Of a stretch of DNA of 43,176 nt, positions 11,011 through 22,956 are shown one piece after another. The number at the start of each line of letters is the position of its first letter. Positions within the stretch are counted from its first letter, which is position 1. The notes below the pieces were generated by a model, which saw only the letters and a program-made list of their open reading frames with translations, made no database searches and was not told where the DNA came from. The stretch comes from Nemertoderma westbladi (Eukaryota; Xenacoelomorpha; Nemertodermatida; Nemertodermatidae). The stretch covers positions 1-43,176 of the forward strand of contig JAUCBJ010003214.1 in NCBI GenBank assembly GCA_032718475.1, in the 5' to 3' direction. The position numbers were made by a program, and so were the translations under genes.

Positions 11011-12267
11011 TAATTGTGGATTGGATTTTTATATAATTATTTATGTTAAAACCTGGAATTTAGGATTGATGTTGATGCAATGATATGATTTGGAAATAAT
11101 TTTTAAATCTGATCCTAACTGTACAAAACTTAATTGTCGTTACGATATACTGTAGCACATTTTCTAACTTGAAACTGGGGCTGCTGCCATTGGAATAATA
11201 GAGAATAAAAACGCGCCAAATTCAAAAACACACCCCTGGGGGATCGAAAATCGTGTTGCTTTTGCATATAAAGTCAAGATATCCGGTGTTGAATTTGGTA
11301 ACTTTTAGGAAAATCCTCAATAGGCCAGTTGGGTATCAGTGGGATTATTGATGACAACAATATTACCAAAACCAACCCGAGTCAGTCAAAATATACAGTA
11401 TACCGGTACTTCTGTATATATCCTACTTCCATGCACAAGCTATAATGCAATATCTGCCTTTTATAACCCGACGCGTTATCCATATCCACTACGCTAATTG
11501 ATAAGAGGCGAGATAAAAGTGTTTATAAATGTTATGCTTTCCTGTTACAAGGATGTTCTTGGAATATTAATTGCATAATTACAAACAATTCCCGAAAAAT
11601 AAATAAAATTAGATTCGCCATTGCTGTTCATAATTACACCTTTTACGTCCCTCGTTTAGTCATAACTTGTGCCGTAACGCTATAAAGTGCTATTTTATGA
11701 ACAATAATGATGTATATATCGTAATTATTAAAACTTTCACACAAAAAGTTTAATTTTTAAATTCACATTTAATGAAAGTAAGTACCCTGTGCTAGTGTGT
11801 TTGCTAAGTGACTTTGATCCTCAAGTTACATAGCTTCATATCCTGAAGGTTGGAAGGTCTAGCCTACATCGTTGCCATTTTAGTAACATTCTTAATTCAG
11901 ATATTATTAGTCTTGTTAAATGTATATTATTTATCTGGTGTTCTAGAATGTGCGGTAATTGATTAGGTCGAGCAGCTATTCGAAAACATGCCTCCCCTAT
12001 TTATTAACGTAATTCCTTAACGAAAATGCCAAATCAGCGACGCAAAATTAGGAATGTCAAAACAGTTGTTAGTACAGTTGTAAGGATTCATACATTCATA
12101 TTGTGAATGAAAATGTTATGTTGTTAACGACAGGCCTACGCACGCAGACTCGGTATTTTTTATTTTTATTTATTTTTATTTACTCCAGATAAAGTTTAAA
12201 ATTGTAAAATTAATCTCAATAATAAAATTATCCATATCTAGTTAAACCTTATGTACCCTACAACTTT
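11011..12267. other. Non-coding stretch with one SINE-tail match
   Basis: 11565-11640 matches the body of the SINE candidate at 3081-3230. 12160-12185 is a T/A-rich low-complexity tract. Nothing else is recognised. Confidence 0.45.
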
Positions 12268-14090
12268 AAAGCTTATAAACCAACAGGTTGATGCCATCAA
12301 TGATGCCGACGACAGCAGGCAATCATCACCAGGCATGGAAATCAATCAACTTGCTTACTGGGCGGAGAAGCCAATTAACCACCAAGGTTGAGGCAGAATC
12401 ACAAGCCGATCGCCTCAATGGTTGGAAGGCCTACTTTGAAAAGCTCCTCAATAATGACAGGGTATTGCCTGATAACTTCATAGAAGTAAAAGTGTCTGAG
12501 TCTGTACTCCCAGATATTCCCATTGGCGATATCTCCTTTGCTGATGGCGGCTGCAAAAAGCATTAAGACCAATCGTGCCAGTGGAGTAGATGGTGTTCCC
12601 CCTAAGGTCTTTAAAATACCTGAGTGTTTAAAGCTCATCTTTCCCAGCATAGTAGACATGTACAGAACGACAAGATTCCCACAAGAAATGAAAACAATAA
12701 GCTGGTATGGTTCTTATCGGAGAATCTCATTGATCTCGATTGCCGCAAAGCTATACAATATAATTCTATTAAATCGCATCAGGGATCCCATTGAGAGACT
12801 GCTCCGTGGAAATCAGAATGGGTTCCGTAAAGGTCGTGGGACCATGGAGCCCATTTTGGCACTTAGAAGGATTATTGAAGAGGTATCAAAAAAGAAAGAC
12901 AGGCATCTGGCTGTTATCTTTGTTGACTTCTTCAAGGCCTTTGATTCACTCTCTCGCTCACGTATGTTCAGCATACTTTCATTATATAGGATTCCTGATG
13001 ATATTATTGCAGCAATCAGATCAGTATACGATGGTTCGACAACAATTGTGTCAACTGTTGACGGTGACACAGAACCATTCGAAGTGTTATGGGGAGTCCT
13101 CCAGGGAGACACACTTGCGACATTCTTGTTCATAATTGTTGACTATGTTCTCTACGTATGTCCGTAGATCATCATAATGATGACGGGGTGATGGTAACTC
13201 CACCTACTGGGTCCAGAAGTCGAGGAAGTCCTGCCAAGTACCTAACTGATCTAGACTTTGCTGATGACTTAGGAGTACTCTCAGAATCATTAGAGGGAGC
13301 CCAACGGCTCCTCAGCTCATTAGAACATGCTGCTTCTAGTGTTGGTCTTTTTATTAACTCCAAAAAGACCAACATTTTGACAGTTGACTTTGAAAGTCCT
13401 CAGCTAGTCTTTGACCGGATGAGCATAAGCTCAAAGGATGGTATGCTTGAGCATGTGGACAACTTCTGTTACCTGCAATCATGGATCCAGAAGTCAGGTG
13501 AGGACTTTCGAATACTTAAGGGAAAGGCTTGGGCAGCCTTGAATGGGTTTTCCAGGATATGGAAGTCACATAGAATTCATCGGAAACTTATGGTCCGATT
13601 ATTTAGAGCAGCAGTAGTTACTGTACTCCTCTATGGGAGTCCATGCTGGGTTCTAACTGCTGAGGACACCAAATCTCTGGATGGCACATTCACAAGAATG
13701 CTACGCCGGATTCACTGTGTCAAGTACAATGCACACATCTCCAACCAGACACTATATAACATTGGAGGTTTCTCATTGGTTCCCCCAAGCCTGACACTAG
13801 AACAAAGCCGCCTCCACTTTGCAGGAAATTGCTTTCGCCGTGAGAACCAACCAGTGCATAATATTTTGCTTTGGCGGCCTCATAGAGTGAATAAGCATGG
13901 TCCATGACTTTCTTGAGACGCATCTTAAAGGACGCAGGCTTTGTAGATGAGGATGATCCAGCCCATGTCATGGGTGATATGGAGTTGTGATGGCGCAATT
14001 TTGTCGACCAGCCTGCACAGCTTTCGTAATATATATGCAATATATATATATAATGCAGCTGCAATGCAGCATGCCGATGGTAGTAGTAAT
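12268..14090 (+). pseudogene. RTE-like LINE, copy B (RT domain, frameshifted)
   Basis: The copy starts in the linker upstream of RT and runs to the 3' tail TAGTAGTAAT at 14081-14090. The open stretch 12523-13167 has ISLISIAAKLYN, GNQNGFRKGRGTMEP, FVDFFKAFDS and GVLQGDTLA, which are RT blocks 1-5. A frameshift at about 13150 moves the catalytic DLDFADD into the next stretch (13158-13907), which continues to the C-terminal CFRRENQPVH region. Compared with copy E, about 40 bp encoding the VPVPKKGNL segment before block 1 is deleted. Near 14025-14050 an AT-repeat replaces a few bases of the 3' end. Confidence 0.85.
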
Positions 14091-14604
14091 TATAGCACAA
14101 AAACACAACTGATATTATTTAATAATATGAATATAAATGCAAAATTTAGAAGTTAGTGAAACAAAAGTATCATAAATAGTTGAAGACTCGAGACACGTAT
14201 TAAAAATTGAATATATTAAAATATTTGAGCTGGTAAAAATCATATTAAAAAGACTGGCAAGGGAGAAACTTTTATGAATGAAAGAGTTCAAGCGCAATGA
14301 AGTGATCATTCCACTTGTACTATCATCATATTTAAAGTTGAATAGACTCTTAACAGTATTATTGTATGCAAACGATTCAAAGAGTATTTAGTAAAATATT
14401 TATCAGCCCAAAGTGTATTACAATAAAAGTTGTAACAAAAACTACGAATCATTTTTACTGATAACTGAACAAACCCTAAAATTACGAATAAGCATATTAT
14501 CTCTCGCATAAAAACATGGGTGTAAACGCTACGTCATCCAGCGACTACCAATAACAAACACTGACAACCATTATTAAAGCTAATTAACATTATTTATTAA
14601 TTGA
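14091..14604. other. Non-coding spacer
   Basis: AT-rich, nothing recognised. Confidence 0.4.
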
Positions 14605-14662
14605 GGGAAAGGAACAAGTTACATTGGAGGGTTATCCTGACCAAAACAATAAACGAGGGTCA
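14605..14662 (+). repeat. Single copy of the 58-bp dispersed repeat
   Basis: GGAAAGGAACAAGTTACA followed by CCAAAACAATAAACG matches, inverted, the pair at 5011-5136 and, in the same orientation, 30983-31038. It sits at the downstream end of LINE X. Confidence 0.45.
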
Positions 14663-14699
14663 CGAACTCAGCTTACATTTTCATATTTGCTAATGTCGG

Positions 14700-15267
14700 C
14701 AGTGGTTGTCGCCTGTTGGTTGACGGCGTAGCGTCTATGCTCGAAAAACATCTAGTTTGATTGTTAATATCAAGATCTTCACAAAAATCCTCCGAAATAT
14801 AATTAGTAACAGAAACACTTAGAAACACTTTCAAACGGGATGTCATTAAGTAAAATAGGTATGTCGGAGATAAATGTACGTAATGCTGGAGAAGTTGAAA
14901 GTATGCTGAAAAGCTGATATCGTCAGCATAAATTCAGTGATTAACACAGGTATATCCTAAATTGGCACCAATATTAGAGTTCGATAAAATAACGCTAAAG
15001 ATCATCAATGTACAAACTAAAGAGGTATGGCGAGAGGACGCTCCCCTAACTTACACCGTTCGTGCAGTCGAAGATGGGTGAGAGAGAACCATCCCAAATA
15101 TCTTGCATGGCTAGGTGATCGTACCAATACTTAATTAAGCACACGACTATATAAAGAGGAACTTTCCTATTAATTAACTTCTTAAAAGTTATTATAAAAA
15201 AAAGAAAAAAAAAAGCACAGAATGTTCCACGGAATCAAATGCCTTACTGGCATCTAGAAAAGATATA
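14700..15267 (-). pseudogene. LINE X (CR1/Jockey-like), RT C-terminal block
   Basis: Minus-strand reading gives the RT motif DASKAFDSVEH (15257-15222), then QDIWDGSLSP, SVLSPYLFSLYIDDL, and the catalytic YADD at 14930-14919, followed by a degraded thumb with a DI.NQ.RCF pattern. Frameshifts and stops are frequent, so this is an old copy. Its motifs differ clearly from the RTE-like LINE in this window (YADD and DASKAFD against FADD and FFKAFDS), so it is a second family. The upstream part continues across the insert 15268-16140. Confidence 0.75.
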
Positions 15268-16142
15268 CACCATAGCCCTTAATACAACAACCATTTTTAG
15301 GGGTCGGAGCACCCCCCCCCCCCCCCCCCCTCTAATTTTTTTCAAATTTCAATAAAATGCTACAAAATTCGGTATGATGATAGATCGACACCTTTTCTTA
15401 CTGGTGGCCTGGCCGGATTTTTCAATTTCTCAGTTATTTCCATACAACAAGCCCTTAAAAAATGTATATTTAGCAATGTTTAACCACCTCCGTAGACTTT
15501 ATTTTTCGTCTTTGTAATGAAATCTAGATATCATTAGATCCGCCTTCATCTGCAGATTCCGAATCTGAAACCCGTTGTAAATTTCACCAAGAACTTCCGG
15601 AGATATTATCAAAATACTAAGGTGTAAATTTTGTGATGTAAATCGCTATAATTCTATGTTTTTTTTACTCAATTCTAGAATATTAATTATGGGTAATGAA
15701 AAAACAAGATGGAGAGTTTTAAACGCTCAGCTAAATAATAATTAATATTCTAGAATAAAGACAACAAAACATCAGAATTATAGCGATTTACGTCTCTAAA
15801 TTAACACATTAGTATTTTGATAATATCTTTACCAATTTTTGGTTAAATTTAAAACGGTTTTCAGATTCGGAATCTACAGACGAAGGCGGTTCTAATGTTA
15901 TTTGATTACATTTCAAAGACGTAAAATAAAATCTACGGAGGTGGTTAAACTTTGCTAAATAGACATTTTTTAAGGGCTTGTTAACTGAGAAATTGAAAAA
16001 TCCGGCCAGGCCACCAGTAAGAAAAGGTGTCGATCCATCATCATACCAAATTTTGTAGCATTTTATTGAAATTTGAAAAAAATTTGGGGGGGGGGGGTCC
16101 GACCCCCCTAAAAATGGTTGTTGTATTAAGGGTTATAGTGTA
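15266..16142. mobile_element. 873-bp palindromic MITE with TA target duplication
   Basis: 15268-16140 is one long inverted repeat: arms of about 423 bp (15268-15690) and 403 bp (15738-16140) around a 47-bp spacer. The ends are CACCATAGCCCTTAATAC and, from the right, CACTATAACCCTTAATAC. TA flanks both sides (15266-15267 and 16141-16142). Each arm carries a C/G homopolymer run near its outer end. There is no coding capacity. The TA duplication fits the Tc1/mariner type of target choice. The element interrupts the RT of LINE X. Confidence 0.85.
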
Positions 16143-16428
16143 AATACACTAGATCCATCCTTTAAGTAGTAATTTGTTATTTCTTTAATAGCATAAATAC
16201 AAACTTCAGTTCGCAGTTTATGTGAGATTCAATCCTACTCAAAATAATAGACTCAAAAGTCTTTAACATAATATTCGACAGAGCAATTAATAGGCCTGTA
16301 CAGTTACTCGAAACAGATGCAGATTCGCTGATGTCTTTAACAACAGGCAATAAATATGAATGTATAAAATTAATAGGTAAAAACGTATAGTGAAACGACT
16401 CGGGGCATATATATAATGCTCGGACTAG
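16143..16428 (-). pseudogene. LINE X, RT N-terminal block
   Basis: Minus-strand reading gives YLLPVVKD, then LLIALSNIMLKTFESIILSRIE (the RPIAL..VMLKIFE..LLSRIE pattern of RT block 1-2), then remains of the AIKE..NYYLKDGSS segment just before the palindromic insert. Removing the insert and one TA brings this block in frame with the DASKAFD block on the other side. Confidence 0.75.
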
Positions 16429-17679
16429 GATCTAGGACACTTCCCCCCCGGACACTCCCCCCCCGGACACTTCCCCCCCGCCCAAGTAGGACACTTACCC
16501 CCCGGACACTTCCCCCCCGGACACTTGCCCCCCGGACACTTCCCCCCAGTTAAAGTGTCAAAATTAATCTGGGTGCATCAAAGCAATAAACAAAAGTTAA
16601 AGATGGTTACAGGACAAGTTGTATCTAGACAAGTTTTTTCAAAATTATAAAAGAAACATTTTTTATAGTCAAATTTTGTTTGTTTTTCTTTTAATTCCTT
16701 TAATATTCTTTTAATTTCTTTTAATTGGGGGCTACCGCCCCCAAACCCCCGCTTCCATTCTTGGGGGCTGCCGCCCCCAAACCCCCGCTTCCATTCTTGG
16801 GGGCTGCCGCCCCCAAACCCCCGCTTCTTTTCTTGGGGGTTATCGCCACCAGACCCCGGCATTTCCCTGAGTGCCCGTGGTGAAAGACTTAAGACCACTT
16901 TGAAATAATTAATTCATGTTTGTATCATCAGATAATAAATTGACTAAGCCTAAAGTAGGAGCTGTATTGAATGTTAACCAATTTAATATATAAATTACTA
17001 CAATATTATATAATTCAACAAAATCCTATTAAAAATATTGCAAGTAACCAGGAAATTTAATATGTAGTGTGTATGATATCTATATAGTATGTATAGTAGT
17101 AATATGTATATTATTATCAATATGTAATGCTGAACACAGAATACAGGTCGACGCATGTCGATTTTACCCTGGAGAGGTATAATTTTGATTGCAACAATAA
17201 TATTCCTCCTCATCTGCTACAATTTGAAGAAGACTATTACATAATAATACCTATAATTAAAACAATAAATTATTATAATTCTATAGTTAATAAAAACAGT
17301 ATATCATTCCGGGGATGGAATTTATAGGTCATCTAATATATTTAATTGTTTAAAGATTAGCAAACAATACGATGTAATTGCATTGATAAAACCCATAAAT
17401 AAAACTTGGATATAAAATGTAAAATCGGGATGCAAAAGATCACTTTCTGAGCTACGAAAGGAAAATTGGATACAACTTATCTGGATACAAGCGGTCCGTT
17501 TACCTTACAAAATGAAAAATACGAATGTGCGAAGTTAAAAACAGTCGGGGGGGAAGTGTCCGCGGGGGGGAAGTGTCTGGGGGGGAAGTGTCCGGGGGGG
17601 AAGTGTCCTACTTGAGCGGGGGGGAACTGTCCGGGGGGGAAGTGTCCGGGGGGGAAGTGTCCGAACACCCTCGGACTAG
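16419..17679. mobile_element. Unclassified element with GGACACTT-repeat inverted termini and 10-bp duplication
   Basis: CTCGGACTAG occurs at 16419-16428 and 17670-17679, flanking 1241 bp. Just inside each end is a tandem array of GGACACTTCCCCCCC units (16434-16550) and its inverse GGGGGGGAAGTGTCC (17545-17663). Each array includes one odd unit containing CAAGTAGGACACT or AGTGTCCTACTTG, so the arrays are true inverted repeats. The interior holds a 36-bp minisatellite and an AT-rich core with no recognisable transposase. The left open frame at 16898-16578 is only the minisatellite translated. The element interrupts LINE X. A 9-10 bp duplication recalls Mutator-type elements, but the ends do not establish a superfamily. 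Confidence 0.75.
16725..16865 (+). repeat. 36-bp GC-rich minisatellite, about 4 copies
   Basis: Units start at 16725, 16761, 16797 and 16833 (TTGGGGGCTGCCGCCCCC, then AAACCCCCGCTTCC). Each contains a GGGGGC/GCCCCC hairpin. The fourth unit is diverged. Confidence 0.9.
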
Positions 17680-18115
17680 CCTTATTGGGTTTCAGACTAT
17701 TATTGGCCTGAGCGAGCAACATCGGACGGGGGAACAAGCATTCCAAGATTGAATTTGTTTTCATTAAGAGAAACATTCACATATTCGAGATCAGCTCAAT
17801 TTGATATTTTACTATTAGTTTATTATAATAGTTACGATATAACTTCCTTCCAGAAGCTGTTAAAGTAGAGTTATTGTTGGAGGTCGAGGGTAAGGACTCT
17901 GTAAGTCGATCTGTCCGCAGTTGAGTTCCTGACTTCTTGCACTTACACAATGCGAGCTTAAATTGATATTTAGCACGAAGTGACTGTCTGTGGAGACAAA
18001 TTCTATCGGTATATAGAATACAGAGAAAAAATAAAAGCTAGAAAGTGTCGCAGCTTAGCTATATCTTTATTAAACTTCCGCTTCGTGACTTTCTGCTTAT
18101 TGATATCCAATTAAA
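17680..18115 (-). pseudogene. LINE X, linker upstream of RT
   Basis: Minus-strand reading shows NSLKPNKAS (the KS.KLGKA.G type segment before RT block 1) next to the element boundary. Further upstream, AKYQFKLALCKCKKS...RTDRLTESL and FWKEV resemble the endonuclease-RT linker of CR1/Jockey-like LINEs. Several stops and frame changes are present. The upstream limit is not sharp. Confidence 0.6.
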
Positions 18116-20289
18116 ACACCTTTTATATCTGTCATTCTTCCCACTAACACTATGTTTGTAACAATGCAACGTGTATTATTATAGTGCATTTATGCACACA
18201 GCTAACAAGGCAGCTACTGCAATTATATTGTCTAACTCAGTTGTTGATTTACTTTTAAGATGAGTATTAAGATGAGTGGTATTTCCATGTGCTATACATT
18301 TTCAATAAACTATTGTGTAAATAATATAAGATTCTAACTGGTGCAAAAATGTAACCAAAACAATAAACTTATTAATTAGATATTTAACAAACTTCTACTA
18401 TGAAAAAAGATTATCGGAAGAAGTTCAATCAAAATAAATTCCATATTTACAAAAAAAAACCTATTTTATTTTTTGGATACAAAGAAGCGCCAGATATTGC
18501 ATTGTATTTTGCAGGGAAGTAGAAAAAATTTCTGTTAATTTGGATCATTAATCATGAATCCGACTAATGCCCAACTGGCATCATTGAGAATTTTCCATTG
18601 ATAATTTAATTGACATATATTTGCATCGTTACCACTTTTAAATTCCTGGTTGTATCTAATTATATTAAAAAACCATTCCACTAATGCAAAGGGTTTATTA
18701 AATTCATCTTAAAGCCAAATTCAATCAATAAGTTCACTTTACATTATCATCTACACTGTAGAAATGTGTGTCGTGTGACGTGTGACGTGTGTCATAAAAG
18801 TGGGACATAGGATCCTGTGATGAATTATAATATACATTCACCTGTAAATGAATAATCATATACAATAAAACTCCTCAATGATACCAACTGGGTATCGTAT
18901 CAGTGGATATTTATTTCCTACTAAAATCACACAAAACATTTACTATATACTCCTACGCGAAATTCAGCTGAAAAACGGCAGTTATCTGCTGTCTATTATA
19001 TTTCCGGGAAGAATAATAGCTTTGACATTTTATTTCCATGCTATTAGTGCCACCAAGGGATTCTTTATAGTTTGTATAAAACAATCGCAAGGGATGTGAT
19101 CGGATAGTAAATGTGGATCCTTTGAGACCCAATTCAAGAAGATCAATGGATTAATGGATTTCTTGACGTTTAAATTAAACCTAAAAACTACCTTTGTTGT
19201 TCTCCCTATAGACAAAGGAGTATGTCATTAAAAAAGCAAGACACGTCAACTCAAAGAGAAAGATATAAGAAGAAAGATACTTAAGAGCAGAAATTCCTAA
19301 GAGAGAATTTTAGTCATCATCGGCTTTGTAAATCTGAATGTAATCACTTAATAATGTTTATACAGTGGGTGTATATTGTACTAGAAAGCCAGCAAGCTGG
19401 CTATAAGAAGACCGTCTAAAAGACAACAAAACCGAAAAACTAAATGATAATCTAATCCCCAATCAAATATCAATCGCAATCAATAATGTAAACCTCTCCC
19501 TCCATGCACCCTTGGAGAAAGCAGAATTAATGCCATGGCCAGTTCGGAGTTCTCAATAGACCCACCCCAACCCACCCCAACCATTGGATTTACTGAGACA
19601 CTCTCAACACCCGACCAGCTTGCCACCTGTCTTCCCAGCTAGCCAGAGTTAAATAATTATACAACGTTGCTATGATACAGAGAAAATCCTTCCCTATTCG
19701 CTACCATAGGCAAATTTCAGGCTGCGTGAGCGAATATTACATATTTATACACTATTTTATTTTCAATCAATAAATAATCATACATCTTTATATTAAACAC
19801 TCGAATATAATAAAAACTTTGTGAGAATGGGACACGTCGAATCGACCTGTGCTATTTTTATACAGCAAGAGCTTAATTTTACCCGCTTAAATAATTAATA
19901 ACCCAAATAAGAACCGAAATAATCGATACATTTCTTCGTATATATGTTCTTCTTATCTTTTCTTCTATGTTCTTTTTATATGTTCTATATATGTTCTTCG
20001 TATATATAGTTGGCCACGAAGTAGGGCACTTCTTTCCCTTCCAAGTCAATATCAATGTGCACAAACATACATACAGACAAACACACAGACGTTTTTTTTG
20101 ACAGCAAGAAGCCCTGACGGTCTTCTAATTATATTTTATGATTAAATTAATTGGCAAATAATCCCGTACATAACTAAAATTAATAGTAATTAATATTAAT
20201 ATAAACACCCAAGAGTTGCTATTTCTAGTAGTGACGGCTGAATGAATAGAGTTTGTAAAATAATGAAGAATAATAATATTTAATAATGT
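18116..20289. other. Intronic non-coding stretch
   Basis: AT-rich; small GTGTGACGTG repeats near 18770-18795 and a CCCACCCCAA repeat near 19560. No gene, RNA or transposon end recognised. Confidence 0.45.
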
Positions 20290-22145
20290 TTAACCCTTTC
20301 CGGCCGACTGTATATTTTTGTATACACTGAATTTATTTCACTACGAATTGCATAATTTTAACTAATTATAGTTGGTTTCATCCAATTGAGGCACTATCAC
20401 ACTTCCTTTACTTATAAATTACCGATTCTGATTGGATAATTGTAGTAGAAGGCTTCAATGAACGATTTTAGATGCCGTGTTTTCAGGTATTGACATGATG
20501 ACTACCTGGCATAGGAAAGATGGTTATTTAAATGCTTTGGCAAAGCGATATTGAGAATTTTGATTGGGTATTCCAAAGATGGATTGTCCAATGAGATAAT
20601 AATACTTCCAGGATAAACTTTACAGTACAGGTAGGCTGGTAGTGTTATTGATAAACCTCTGTATACATTTGTCTACGTTAGGTTTATAAAGTTGGGGAGT
20701 AGAAGTGGTGCAGCCACAGTCACATGACAGTTGTGGCGTAGATGTGGTGCAGCACCATTGGGGAGTAGATGTGATTCAGCCACCGTTTGTGTGATGTGGT
20801 GCTTCCACCATTGGGGTGTGTGTAGGTCTAGATGTGGTGCAGCCACCATGGGGAGTAGATGTTGACCATAGGATAGTAGAGGTGATGCAGCCACCATTGT
20901 GGATAGATGTGGTGCAGTCGCCATTGGAGAGTAGATGTGGAACAGCCTCCATTGGGGAGTAGATGTGGCGTAGCCACCATAGGGGTGTAGATGTTGACCA
21001 TTGGGCCTTGGGAGTAGATGTGGTACATCCACCACCGTAGGGGTGTAGATATGGTGCAACCACCATTGGAGAGTAAATCTGGCGCACCCACCATTGGGGA
21101 GTAGATGTGGTGCAGCCACCATTGGGAAGTAAATCTGGCGCACCCATCATTTGGGAGTAGATGTGGTGCAGCCACCATTGATGAGTAGATGTGGTGCAGC
21201 CACCACTGGGGAGTAGATGTGGTGCAGCCACCATTGATGAGTAGATGTGGTGCAGCCACCATTAGGGAGTAGATGCTGACCATTGATGAGTAGATGTGGT
21301 GCAGCCACCATAGTGGAGTAGATGTTAACCATTGGGCCTTGGTAGTAGATGTGATTCAGCCACCATTAGGGAGTAGATGCTGAGCATTGATGAGTCGATG
21401 TTGTGTAGCCACCATATGGAGTAAATGTTGACCATTGGGGAGTAGATGTGGTGTAGCCACCATATGGAGTAGATGTTAACCATTGGGCCATGGGAGTAGA
21501 TATGATTCAGCCACCATTGGGGATTAGATGTGGTGCAGCCACCGTTGGGGAGTAGATGTTGTACACCCACAGTAAACAGGCAGGGCAGATAGACATACAA
21601 ACAGTTGAAAAAAGTTAGTCGAAACTGTTTTTTTCAAACTTGAACAAAACTGACAGAAAAAAACATTCACTGTATAATTCTTCATTTTAAGTTTTTTGTC
21701 GCACTGTGTTGCTTTTAAACAACGTGTGTTGTGAAAACACACAAAATTATAAAATTTTGGCATTTTGGCAAATTTCAAAGTTTAGTATTGACAGCTTTCA
21801 TTCCGAAAAAACATAATTTAAATTTTTGTCATTAAAATTGCTTGCTCGTTGCATGTTTTGTTTATTCTCTATATTATATATATATATATATAGAATATAC
21901 TTACTATACGATGTATGTATGTAAGTAAGTACGTACAATCTAGAGTTCGTATACAAAAGTATACATTGGGAACATGTTTCATATACCTAACGTATACTTT
22001 TGTATACCATAAAAAAAACAACATTGGAAATAATTTTTTGAAAATTTTTTCATCGAAAATTATTATTTGGTGTATAATTAACCCATTAACAAGACCAACC
22101 AATTTTTTTTCCTAAATTAAATTAATTCAGGCCGGAAAGGGTTAA
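20290..22145. mobile_element. Non-autonomous piggyBac-type element, TTAA-flanked
   Basis: TTAA (20290-20293) is followed by CCCTTTCCGGCC. The mirror GGCCGGAAAGGG (22130-22141) is followed by TTAA (22142-22145). A TTAA target and CCCT-type termini are diagnostic of piggyBac elements. The insert is 1848 bp. Subterminal ATTTTTGTATAC-like motifs occur near both ends. No transposase is seen; the middle is a 29-bp minisatellite. Confidence 0.85.
20690..21571 (+). repeat. 29-bp minisatellite, about 30 copies, inside the piggyBac-type element
   Basis: The unit is close to GGGGAGTAGATGTGGTGCAG plus CCACCATTG, with many substitutions and interspersed short variants ending GTTGACCATTGGG. All three minus frames stay open for about 150 codons because the unit lacks stops and is not a multiple of three. 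These are not genes. Confidence 0.9.
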
Positions 22146-22401
22146 GTTTACAGTAAAGAGAATGATAAAGTCTGACAAATAAATGTTACTTTCTTTTTGT
22201 AAAAGAAATAGTTATTCTGAGAATAAATCAATAATGTTTCGACATAAAATGGAAGAAAAGACGGATTATATTGAATGTACGTACAAGTGGTAACTAACAA
22301 TGGGTCTATCTATCTATAATCGACTGGAAGCATTGAAGCTGCACTTTGAGATGCTTAACAAAAATATGTGGCCACTACAATGTTATCCACAATTGGCAAG
22401 C

Positions 22402-22705
22402 CCAATGCAGCGTGCATTAGGAATGCTATCAAGGCTTATTAACAAAATTGCACCGTCGCAACTCACTATCCCCCATGATTTTGCGAGATTATCCGCATCT
22501 TCAAGTCCAGTGTCCTTAAAGATGCGTCTCATGAAAGTCATTATAACTTTTTGTTGGCCAACAATTAAACACCAATAATGAAAGTCATGGGTTGTCTTCC
22601 ATGTTTATTTTCGCGAGTTAGTTTGAATTGTTGAGGACAGAAAATCTCTGGATAGTAGAAGAATGCTACGTCAGGTGGACAACCCATGACTTTCTTTAAG
22701 ACTGA
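22402..22705. pseudogene. RTE-like LINE fragment C, rearranged and partly inverted
   Basis: 22402-22545 matches the 3' end of the RTE-like LINE on the minus strand (ATTATCCGCATCTTCAAG, GATGCGTCTCA). After a 37-39 bp insert flanked by GAAAGTCAT on both sides, it continues to 22599. From about 22630 the match flips to the plus strand (AAATCTCTGGATAG, GAATGCTACG) and ends in GACAACCCATGACTTTC, the inverse of 22579-22595. It is highly diverged and non-functional. Confidence 0.7.
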
Positions 22706-22956
22706 ACTTTTGTAGACTGAAGTTTTTAAGACTGACGCTTTGTAAGATTTAACCTCACCTACAGTAAGAGCAAGTAGTCCATAGTAGTAGTAGTAGTGGA
22801 ACGGTTATACGGCCCGTCCAGCCTATGATTGAATTCAATATAATATATATACAGTAGGTGCTCAAAATCAAATTCCCTCGATACAAGGGTTTCAACAGAC
22901 GAATAACCATTAACAAAATAGAAGGAAAAATAGACATTATTAATATCTAAAAACAG

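Noticed and set aside
16578-16898. 106-codon minus frame with GFGGGSPQEWKR repeats
   Set aside because: This is the 36-bp minisatellite translated; the rest of the frame has no recognisable domain.
20673-21332. Several 150-codon minus frames with HLLPNGGCTTS-like repeats
   Set aside because: All three minus frames are open over the same 29-bp minisatellite, which shows an artefact of repeat composition rather than a gene.
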